55,595 nt of DNA from a bacterium (GTDB taxonomy: Bacteria > Patescibacteriota > Saccharimonadia > CAILAD01 > BJGX01): the NCBI GenBank assembly GCA_029778565.1, contig JAKOQC010000083.1, positions 1-55,595 of the forward strand. Direction: 5' to 3'. The position numbers were made by a program, and so were the translations under genes. The notes beneath the pieces are model-generated. The model was given only the letters and a program-made list of their open reading frames with translations. It ran no database searches and was not told the DNA's origin. The stretch's first letter is position 1, and the number at the start of each line of letters is the position of its first letter. This document shows positions 48,051-55,595 of this stretch, one piece after another.

Positions 48051-48607
48051 TTACTTAACCCCTCGTAAAACTGTCGAAACGCCGGGTTCTTTTCGAGCAA
48101 GCCAGTTTCTTCTACGCACCACTGCGAATACGCATTGGGCTGTTTTGTTTCGGCTACAAAATCGGCCCAGTCTACCCAGCGGGTGGCTTCTACCTCGTCG
48201 GCATTCGGTTGCGGCTCGGCATTACTTTGCACTGCCATTACTGGGCAAATTTCGTGCTCTACCACCCCTTTATGCTCATAGCGATACATATAGCTTAGTT
48301 CAAACACACGAATGTCTTTTTCGTTCAGACTTATCCCAAGTTCGTAGTCGGCCCGGCGCACCGCGGCCGCCTGCGCAGTTTCTCCCTTTGCTGGGTGGCC
48401 ACACACCGAATTACTCCACACACCCGGCCAAGTCTGCTTGCTATGTGCCCTCTGCTGCAATAACAATTGGCCTTTGTGGTTAAAAATAAATAACGAAAAT
48501 GCTCTGTGCATTGGGGTATTAGCAGTATGCACACGCGACTTTAACTCTACCCCCAGTTGGTTATTTTTGTTATCTACCAACACAACATATTCTTCTGTAG
48601 ATTTCAT
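48047..48607 (-). CDS. idi: Isopentenyl-diphosphate delta-isomerase (type I, Nudix)
   Basis: HRAFSLFIFNHKGQLLLQQRAHSKQTWPGVWSNSVCGHPAKGE...RADYELGI. Confidence 0.93.
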   Translation of the reverse strand: MKSTEEYVVLVDNKNNQLGVELKSRVHTANTPMHRAFSLFIFNHKGQLLLQQRAHSKQTWPGVWSNSVCGHPAKGETAQAAAVRRADYELGISLNEKDIRVFELSYMYRYEHKGVVEHEICPVMAVQSNAEPQPNADEVEATRWVDWADFVAETKQPNAYSQWCVEETGLLEKNPAFRQFYEGLSK

Positions 48608-48720
48608 ATTTTTAGTATAGCATTTTTACCTTTTTAGCCAGTGCTATTGCAAAGTAATTATTGCTACAACCATATTTATCTGCTATAGTACAGCTACTTT
48701 GCACCTGTTAGGAGAAGAGC

Positions 48721-49221
48721 TTGAGCGACGAAGACCCTGGTACCACTGACTTTGCCGAAGAGATAGAATTGGCAGTGTTTAATGTTGTTATCGACTTTCC
48801 GGGCCAGATTGTTCCACGTATTCGTATTTTTACTTACCAAGATGATGGCGAAGGAGTAAAGGTTCCGTTCTTGCTCTACGAGCAGACCGAAGACAGCGCC
48901 GCCAAGACCGCCAGTGGTCTGGCTCGCATGTGGTCGCCTGGCAAAGCATTGCGTAGCCAAATTGCTGCACAGCCCGTTAGCGAGATGGCAGTTGGCGTTA
49001 CGAGTGCAGCAACAGTTGTCTACGAGTGGGCAATGTCTTACCAAGAACAGCTCGGCGAGCCGTTGTTTCCTGCGCCCGAGTCTATCTCGAGAATCGTTAT
49101 TAACGAAATTATGGCCGAGATGTGTTTTGCCCACGGCATTTTCTACGCCGGCAGAGTCTTCGATGTTACCTTCTCTATCTCAGAACCCGAAGAGGATTAC
49201 CGCCCCGGTATTTATCTCTAA
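48721..49221 (+). CDS. Hypothetical protein (TTG start)
   Basis: AGGAGAAGAGC-TTG; 166-aa ORF followed by a CCCCGCC-TCG-GGCGGGG hairpin with TTTTTATTTT at about 49230-49257. Confidence 0.6.
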   Translation: MSDEDPGTTDFAEEIELAVFNVVIDFPGQIVPRIRIFTYQDDGEGVKVPFLLYEQTEDSAAKTASGLARMWSPGKALRSQIAAQPVSEMAVGVTSAATVVYEWAMSYQEQLGEPLFPAPESISRIVINEIMAEMCFAHGIFYAGRVFDVTFSISEPEEDYRPGIYL

Positions 49222-49303
49222 ATTTTCTTGCCCCGCCTCGGCGGGGTTTTTATTTTACCTGCTAACCTTGCGCAAAGTGCTAATGTTTGCCACCATAGTA
49301 GAT

Positions 49304-49702
49304 ATGAACATTAGCCTTAGCCTGGTACAAAAAATTGGCGCCCTCGTAGATTTAATAGGTGCTATTACCATTGCCTTGGGCATACTTATTTCTACCCTGG
49401 CAGTAGTATGGCACTTTATTCGCCGAGTACGCGGCGACAAACTCTACGATGGCTACCGCAAAGACCTCGCTCGCTCTATTTTGCTTGGTCTCGAATTTTT
49501 AGTAGCTGGCGATATTATTCGCACAGTATCGAGCCAAGTAAGTATTGCTAGCGTACTGGCCTTAGCCGGCATTGTAGCCATAAGATCGTTCTTAGGAATG
49601 GAGTTTGAGATGGAGCTAACGGGCAAATGGCCATGGCAGCGCAAGATTAAGCACGTACACAAGCGCAAAAAGCCTAAAACCAAATCTAAGAAAAAGCGCT
49701 AA
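49304..49702 (+). CDS. DUF1622-like membrane protein
   Basis: MNISLSLVQKIGALVDLIGAITIALGILISTLAVVWHF...RKDLARSILLGLEFLVAGDIIRTV; the longer ORF from 48914 overlaps another gene and is probably spurious upstream. Confidence 0.8.
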   Translation: MNISLSLVQKIGALVDLIGAITIALGILISTLAVVWHFIRRVRGDKLYDGYRKDLARSILLGLEFLVAGDIIRTVSSQVSIASVLALAGIVAIRSFLGMEFEMELTGKWPWQRKIKHVHKRKKPKTKSKKKR

Positions 49703-50001
49703 TATCGTTGCATAAGTCGCATTGCCAAGCCTATAAGCACCCAGCCAAGCACTACCGCACCCAGAATGCGCCTAAATCGGCTTGCTCCCCAGCCTATCTC
49801 TTGCACAGCCCAGACTATAAGCGCAGCAGTATAGACTATCTCGAGTGCCATATGCCAGCGCGATACGGCCGCCCAGTGCAAACCTATCCATGCCGCCACC
49901 GCTGCCCATAGTGAAACATTCGGGAACTGAATAATTACCAATTGACCATTTGCGTCGGCAAACAACCAGCTCACTAACAGAGAGTGATGGGGCTTTTTCA
50001 T
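49699..50001 (-). CDS. Small membrane protein, hypothetical
   Basis: 100-aa hydrophobic ORF. Confidence 0.5.
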   Translation of the reverse strand: MKKPHHSLLVSWLFADANGQLVIIQFPNVSLWAAVAAWIGLHWAAVSRWHMALEIVYTAALIVWAVQEIGWGASRFRRILGAVVLGWVLIGLAMRLMQRY

Positions 50002-50013
50002 GTAGTAAAGCTA

Positions 50014-50394
50014 CTACTCGGCTACGTGTGCAGCTTCGGCAGCCTCGGCGTCTGCCTTGGTTTTGTGCACCGTACCATCTGGATGATGTGGTGGGCTATA
50101 CGTAGTAATTATCTTCATTGGCTCGTCGCCAACAGTTGTAAAGTTGTGCTCGGTGCCGGCAGGTACCAACACAGCATCGCCTTTATTAAACTCGCTTTTT
50201 TCGCCGTTGAGTACCACCTCGCCCTTGCCGCTTACCAGGTAGAGAACTTGGTCGTTATCTGGGTGTGTCTCGAGGCCAATATCTTCGCCCGGATTAATAT
50301 GCATTACTACTACTTGTGTGTGTTTGCCAGTAGCTACTACGGTACGAAACGTAGTGTTGTCTTTGGCTTGTTGTTTTAGATCTTTAAGATGCAT
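50014..50394 (-). CDS. Cupin domain protein
   Basis: HINPGEDIGLETHPDNDQVLYLVSGKGEVVLNGEKSEFNKGDAVLVPAGTEHNFTTVGDEPMKIITTYSPPHH. Confidence 0.9.
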   Translation of the reverse strand: MHLKDLKQQAKDNTTFRTVVATGKHTQVVVMHINPGEDIGLETHPDNDQVLYLVSGKGEVVLNGEKSEFNKGDAVLVPAGTEHNFTTVGDEPMKIITTYSPPHHPDGTVHKTKADAEAAEAAHVAE

Positions 50395-50498
50395 ATTTTT
50401 TCTCCTTCTTTATACTTCTATTATACACCCACAGCCAAAACTTAAATGGCTTATCTGCAACTATAAGGGCTACAGTCTAGCTTACTCTTCTCTTAGTA

Positions 50499-50843
50499 TT
50501 AGCGTCGGCGCTCTAAGTACATCATTACCGACTGTATTGCAGCTACTAGTATTAAATACACCAGCGCGGCAAATAGCGCCGAGGTATCTAAGTAGCCACC
50601 GCTAAACTCGGCTGCATGTGGCGGGAATATACCTCTAAATGGAGCCATAAAATAGTTAGATGTATTATAAACAAAGTTTACAAATGGCGTGAGGGGATTA
50701 GCAGAGAACAGTAGTAGCACTACTCGTAGCAACAATATTACTTCTATAAATACAGCAATTAAATACACTATATACGCCACAAGCCGGCTTATACTTAGCG
50801 CAGCATTTTTGGGCGCTGGTTGTTGGTTATTTTCTTCTTGCAT
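50499..50843 (-). CDS. YggT family membrane protein
   Basis: YLIAVFIEVILLLRVVLLLFSANPLTPFVNFVYNTSNYFMAPFRGIFP. Confidence 0.8.
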   Translation of the reverse strand: MQEENNQQPAPKNAALSISRLVAYIVYLIAVFIEVILLLRVVLLLFSANPLTPFVNFVYNTSNYFMAPFRGIFPPHAAEFSGGYLDTSALFAALVYLILVAAIQSVMMYLERRR

Positions 50844-50897
50844 ACTATCTGCTCCAATTTATATTTTCTATTATACACCCAGAGGGAAACTCAACTA

Positions 50898-51815
50898 CTA
50901 AAAGTATGAGGGTAAGACTTTGGCAAAATTCTCTATAGTTTCAAAAAGCCAACTAATTAGATTGTCTTCCTTACCTTCGTCTTCAAAATCACCATTTTTA
51001 GTAATTATTATTCTAGAGGCCTTCTTGTTTGGTAGCTCTTGCCAATCTAGTTTACCAATACTGTTTTCAATGGAAGTTTTCTTAGAATAAAGTTTGTTAA
51101 ACAAATCCTTATTATCACGTATATATAACTCAATGCCTACTTTATTTTCTCTAGTATTAATTGTTGCAGTTACATTAGCCTGTGAACTTCCAATGGCAAT
51201 ATTGTACCAGTGACGTGGTTTTGGTTTCTGCCAACTCTTTACATATACCGAGTTAGTTTCACCGTACTCTTTTAATTTAGCCCAAAATTCCTGTTGTTTT
51301 AATTTTAGGTCTGTGATCTTATTATTACCTGCTCTTTGCTTGATTGTTTTAGCCCACTCATTGGGTTCGGCAACAATATTAAACCTTGGGGCAGGCAGTG
51401 AGTCCCCAATTTTTAGCGCCTCAACCTCTATTAAGAAGAAATTTGCACCCTCTGTTGTATTTTCATTAAGCCAATTAATAGCCTGTTCGTGTTCTTCTCT
51501 CGCTTGGGCTACTATCCATATTACTATTTCGGCATCCAGACCGGAGGCATAAGTAATTATCTTACCTAAATGATCATGGTTGGTTACTTCTAGTTGATTT
51601 TCAATTATTATTTTTTTACCATTGTCATCTTCTGCTAATATATCGACATGAAATTTCCCAACGCCCACTTCAGTTTCAGAATTTAAAATACTAACCCCGA
51701 TAGACTCACTTAATAGTCCTAAGTTATTTTCTTCGGCCAACCAGTTAGTAAAATCTAGGGCCTCGTGTTTCCAAATTTCCCTCAAAGGCACTTTTTTGAT
51801 CTTGCCCAGTTTCAT
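50898..51815 (-). CDS. DUF4268 domain-containing protein (N-terminal nuclease-like region)
   Basis: FHVDILAEDDNGKKIIIENQLEVTNHDHLGKIITYASGLDAEIVIWIVAQAREEHEQAINWLNENT...; C-terminal KPRHWYNIAIGSSQANVTATINTRENKVGIELYI. Confidence 0.85.
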   Translation of the reverse strand: MKLGKIKKVPLREIWKHEALDFTNWLAEENNLGLLSESIGVSILNSETEVGVGKFHVDILAEDDNGKKIIIENQLEVTNHDHLGKIITYASGLDAEIVIWIVAQAREEHEQAINWLNENTTEGANFFLIEVEALKIGDSLPAPRFNIVAEPNEWAKTIKQRAGNNKITDLKLKQQEFWAKLKEYGETNSVYVKSWQKPKPRHWYNIAIGSSQANVTATINTRENKVGIELYIRDNKDLFNKLYSKKTSIENSIGKLDWQELPNKKASRIIITKNGDFEDEGKEDNLISWLFETIENFAKVLPSYF

Positions 51816-51940
51816 ACATCAAACCTTTATATTATATGGACATTATAGCACGTGCGTAAACCGACATTAGTCAGAGTAGAGCAACAACGGGGAAACATGA
51901 AAACAAACAGAGCTGTCACCCGCCACACAGCCCTGATTAA

Positions 51941-53011
51941 CTAATTATTACATATTACATAATGTAGATATTCAGTCGTCGTGTCAGCCGCATAAGCCCT
52001 ATTCTCAGATCTGTCTGCTTTAAAACGATTATATTCTTTTGTAAAATACCCATATTTACCACGTAAACTCATAATTTCTTTAATATCATCCAAGGACATT
52101 AAGCCTTCATTGTTATAGCTTAAAAATATATACCTTGATTTTGCTTTCAATATCAAATCCCTAAAAGCGTTAAAGACTTGTCTACGTGAACAATAAAGAG
52201 ATTTTTGTTTACTATAGTCTCGTAACCCTGTTTTCCCATATATATTAGGGTTGTCATATTTAGCAATTGTTTCTAAAAGATGATAGTTTGTCGCATATTG
52301 ACGGTGATTATAGGGTGGATCTAAGTATAGAATGTCGCCATTGATTTTACCAATGATACTATTAATGTCCGTATTAAATACTACATGGTCTTGGTCATTA
52401 ATAATTAATTCAGCTGGCTTTAAGATTAAATCGTTTTGAGCAGTTTTTTTTATTTTTTTCAGGTATGCGCCGTAAACAGAAGCAGTATTCGCATATTTAT
52501 CAATTGATTCAATCAGACTTGTAACTAAGAAGTAATATTCATCATCATTAATTAAATCTTTTATCTTCCACTCTTCTATTTTTTGACGTATAGCATCGCA
52601 GCGTTTCCCATTTTCATCTGTAAAATAGAGCCTCGGTTGATCATTATCCTTTGTACCACCAAGACAATAATTTTCGTAAATAAATCCTTCTATACCTTCT
52701 ATATTAGACAAATAGTCGCAAACAAAATCTTTACGATTTTTTGTTTCTATATTACCTAGGCCCGAAATTTCCGCAACTAGACTATTAAAATTTAATACCT
52801 TGTGGTTACCTATATAATGCCTATTTAAAACATAACTGTAGTATTGAATATCGTTAGCAATTATCTTATAACCCCTTTTCTTAAAATGAGTACCGACTAT
52901 ACCCGTACCTGCAAATAAATCACAAAAACTATCACAGTCATTGTCCACCACCTCAGTAATTGACGCCTCCAAAAACTCCAATAATGACAATTTACTCCCA
53001 ATATAATTCAT
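51941..53011 (-). CDS. D12-class N6-adenine DNA methyltransferase
   Basis: MNYIGSKLSLLEFL...FCDLFAGTGIVGTHFKKRGYKIIANDIQYYS...DILYLDPPYNHRQYATNYHLLETI. Confidence 0.92.
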   Translation of the reverse strand: MNYIGSKLSLLEFLEASITEVVDNDCDSFCDLFAGTGIVGTHFKKRGYKIIANDIQYYSYVLNRHYIGNHKVLNFNSLVAEISGLGNIETKNRKDFVCDYLSNIEGIEGFIYENYCLGGTKDNDQPRLYFTDENGKRCDAIRQKIEEWKIKDLINDDEYYFLVTSLIESIDKYANTASVYGAYLKKIKKTAQNDLILKPAELIINDQDHVVFNTDINSIIGKINGDILYLDPPYNHRQYATNYHLLETIAKYDNPNIYGKTGLRDYSKQKSLYCSRRQVFNAFRDLILKAKSRYIFLSYNNEGLMSLDDIKEIMSLRGKYGYFTKEYNRFKADRSENRAYAADTTTEYLHYVICNN

Positions 53012-53075
53012 AGATTAATTTTAACATACGTTACTATATAACTTAAAAAAAACTCTAGTATGGTAATATTTACAT

Positions 53076-53807
53076 ATGTTAAATAATGAACAAATTGGTA
53101 TATCCGTTGAAATTTCAATATCTGATGTTTTTAATATAAATCTATCTGACAAATATCGATGCCGTGGGGTGCCTACTATTGTCAACACAGTCAAACCAAT
53201 TATTAATAATATTTTTGTTGAAAATAATATACCTAAACCAACAAAACATGTTGCCGAGAATCAAAACTCTATTGATTTTATCTTACAAAATAATAAAACT
53301 CTGTCAGTAAAAACTAACAAGCAAAAACTAGGCAAAGCAGCACCACAAAAAATTGGCCAAGCATCATCGAATACATGGTTTACAATTTTAGCAGAAAGGT
53401 TAGGTATAGCATATATTCCAACAGCATATCCAGAAAAAGTGAAATTATTTAAAATAATTGCGTTAACAAGAATTGATGAATTACTTTCTATTTATTGGGA
53501 ATACATGTTTGATTGTGATTTTTTAATACACTTCTTTAATATAGTAGACAAAATTGATAACCCAACATTTGAACCAAAATATATAGTTATAAAAAAAACC
53601 TGTAGCCCGATCTGGGATCCCACGAAAATAACTTTCACAAAAGCAACTGTTTCCGAATGGAATGAGAGTAATACTGTGAAATACGAATATGAAGGGGTAA
53701 CGATAGGTGAGTTTCAGGTTCATAATAACAGGGATAATTTTAAATTCCGTTTCAATATGATGGGTATTTATAAGCTAATGTCTGAAAATCGATTTAATTT
53801 TTCTTGA
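53076..53807 (+). CDS. Putative type II restriction endonuclease (PD-(D/E)xK-like)
   Basis: NSIDFILQNNKTLSVKTNKQKLGK; located between two DNA methyltransferases. Confidence 0.65.
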   Translation: MLNNEQIGISVEISISDVFNINLSDKYRCRGVPTIVNTVKPIINNIFVENNIPKPTKHVAENQNSIDFILQNNKTLSVKTNKQKLGKAAPQKIGQASSNTWFTILAERLGIAYIPTAYPEKVKLFKIIALTRIDELLSIYWEYMFDCDFLIHFFNIVDKIDNPTFEPKYIVIKKTCSPIWDPTKITFTKATVSEWNESNTVKYEYEGVTIGEFQVHNNRDNFKFRFNMMGIYKLMSENRFNFS

Positions 53808-54579
53808 AAATCAGTATGTATTCATGTTTAAAAATATAGTAATCACCTAAAAGTGCCCGATATCTCCAAATACCTTCTTTGTTTTGCTTAGCACGATTAC
53901 CGGCCATGTTTTTTACAATTACACTTTTAAGAGTCAGGCCTAGTTTTTGAGCAGCATTCATACAATAAAAACCCAATGGAATCCATTCTCCATTAGTATA
54001 TTTATCACCGATCACGATTGCTAAATACCGTTTTTCTTCTAGTATATCGATTGTGTTTTTTAAGATGGTAGAAAATTTTTCAATGAACTCATGCAGAGTT
54101 GGTGCATTTGATAAATCACCAGCTAATTTACTAAATCTGATAATATCTGTGTATGGTGGATGCAATATTGCTAGTTGTATGTATTGTTTATTGTGTCTTC
54201 TTAAAATTTTTTTAACAATACTATATGTACTTGACTGTACACTATCACCAGCAATAACTTCTACAAAATTATTGTGTGGTTCAACCTTTTTTCGTACTTC
54301 ATCAACAAGTTCCTTTTGAATATCAACACCAATAAAATTTCTTTTTAAATTTTCGGCCTCATAGGCACTAGTACCGCTACCTAAAAAAGGATCAAACACT
54401 ATGTCGTCCTGCTTACTATATCTCAAGATTAACTGACGGGGTACCTGCGGTACAAAATTACCATGATAGTAACCATCATGCTTCCCGGTGTTATCTCTTT
54501 CAGAAATGAGCCAAAGACTATCTGTCCAAATTTCCGATTTTTTCCACTCACCCATATTTATATCATTATAATAAGACAT
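53794..54579 (-). CDS. DNA methyltransferase (N4/N6-type) with HPPY catalytic motif; ORF open to 54636
   Basis: FDPFLGSGTSAYEAENLKRNFIGVDI; LAILHPPYTDIIRFSKLAGDLSN. Confidence 0.82.
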   Translation of the reverse strand: MSYYNDINMGEWKKSEIWTDSLWLISERDNTGKHDGYYHGNFVPQVPRQLILRYSKQDDIVFDPFLGSGTSAYEAENLKRNFIGVDIQKELVDEVRKKVEPHNNFVEVIAGDSVQSSTYSIVKKILRRHNKQYIQLAILHPPYTDIIRFSKLAGDLSNAPTLHEFIEKFSTILKNTIDILEEKRYLAIVIGDKYTNGEWIPLGFYCMNAAQKLGLTLKSVIVKNMAGNRAKQNKEGIWRYRALLGDYYIFKHEYILIFKKN

Positions 54580-54670
54580 AAAAGTATTATATTCGCTTTT
54601 TATTCGTATTTCAATAATGTATTTTAAAATGATCAAAAAAAGACGGCTGTCACACCGTCTAAAACTTTCA

Positions 54671-55087
54671 TTATATCTGCCCTAGCGCTAAGCGGCGTTG
54701 GTCGGCAAACCAATTTGCCTGCTTCTGCGCAATATCGTTACGCCACTCTAGGCCTTTCTCGGCCAGCTCGGACACAAACTGCTCGTAGCTAACGTTGCCC
54801 TTGGCAAGATTGCACAACCGACAACTACAGAGTAGATTGCTTAAGATTGTTAAGCCACCTTTGCTAAATGGTACTTTGTGGTCGGCCTGAAACCTCTCGA
54901 GAGTAACTACTGCTCCGCAGTAATGACACTTACCACCATCGCGCTCGTACACACATTTGCGCATAGCCTTGCCAGCAAATCGTATGCGTTTGCCGTCGAG
55001 ACTAGCAAGTACAGGGTTATCCTTTAAAGACTCTGGTAAATGAAAGTATCCATCGCTATTACATGGGTCTTCTGGTTGGTCCGACAT
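54671..55087 (-). CDS. HNH endonuclease
   Basis: CVYERDGGKCHYCGAVVTLERFQADHKVPFSKGGLTILSNLLCSCRLCNLAKGN. Confidence 0.9.
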   Translation of the reverse strand: MSDQPEDPCNSDGYFHLPESLKDNPVLASLDGKRIRFAGKAMRKCVYERDGGKCHYCGAVVTLERFQADHKVPFSKGGLTILSNLLCSCRLCNLAKGNVSYEQFVSELAEKGLEWRNDIAQKQANWFADQRRLALGQI

Positions 55088-55096
55088 GTAATGCAG

Positions 55097-55351
55097 CTAT
55101 TTTTTGTCTTGCAAAAGGCGGCGGTGTAACAATAGGGCCAACGTGCCATAAAACAGCACCGCACCACTTACCAACACTGCACCCAGTACAATGTAAGAAA
55201 TAGCATTCTCGAGTGAGACAGACTGATCGCCATGATAATTGACAGTAAGCTGCCAAATGGTAACGCCAGTTACCACCCACACAACACTAATAACAATCGC
55301 TTCTGGCCAACCCAACTTGGTAACTAACTCGGTCTGTTGCTCGGTAGTCAT
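55097..55351 (-). CDS. Small membrane protein, hypothetical
   Basis: 84-aa ORF with two hydrophobic segments. Confidence 0.5.
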   Translation of the reverse strand: MTTEQQTELVTKLGWPEAIVISVVWVVTGVTIWQLTVNYHGDQSVSLENAISYIVLGAVLVSGAVLFYGTLALLLHRRLLQDKK

Positions 55352-55560
55352 TGTTGCTCCTCGGCTGGTTCTTCTATCTTTGTAGTACTGAGCGTCAGCT
55401 CGTACTCGCTGCCATCGCCGGCTCGTACTCTAAAGGTGTCTTCGTGGTTACGATATTGCTCATTATAGTAATAAAACACTGCTGTAACGGTAACGAGCTC
55501 GCTGCGCAAGTGTTTCTTGTGGTCTCGATGAATAGTTCCACCAGAGATTGATGCGGCCAT
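55348..55560 (-). CDS. Hypothetical protein (small beta-rich)
   Basis: 70-aa ORF overlapping the next gene by 4 nt. Confidence 0.45.
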   Translation of the reverse strand: MAASISGGTIHRDHKKHLRSELVTVTAVFYYYNEQYRNHEDTFRVRAGDGSEYELTLSTTKIEEPAEEQQ

Positions 55561-55595
55561 ACCAGTAATACGTATACTTCTACCAACGAGATATG

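Noticed and set aside
48914-49303. N-terminal extension of the DUF1622-like ORF (48914-49702)
   Set aside because: The extension overlaps the 48721-49221 gene and a terminator-like hairpin; the internal ATG at 49304 fits the family start.

Overview
The window is 55.6 kb of what looks like a Patescibacteria/CPR chromosome, probably Candidatus Saccharibacteria (inferred from gene content and reduced gene neighbourhoods). Most of it is compact housekeeping sequence: class I lysS (partial), greA, mrdA-mreD-mreC-mreB, rseP-uppS-frr, tsf-rpsB, rpmE-prfA-prmC, htrA, LCP protein, lepB, parB-parA, rplU, trxB, typA, idi, ABC and MFS transporters, a heliorhodopsin, and a compact AT-rich restriction-modification module near the right end. 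The exceptional region is about 18.8-25.3 kb. It holds two minus-strand genes, a DinG/XPD-like Fe-S helicase and a strikingly GC-rich phage-like gene of unknown function. They are interleaved with three blocks of about 1 kb (A 18.83-19.98, B 22.06-22.93, C 23.05-24.11 kb). These blocks carry no credible ORF, are A/C-rich on the + strand, and are built from a degenerate, quasi-periodic motif (about AGCYNATANNTCCRNAG, every ~40-60 bp). On the minus strand each block is preceded by a long hairpin, and blocks A and C also share a 40-nt leader-like element. I cannot match this gene/hairpin/array architecture to a known system and regard it as the best candidate for something undescribed. All periodicity and motif statements are by eye; no computation or database search was run.
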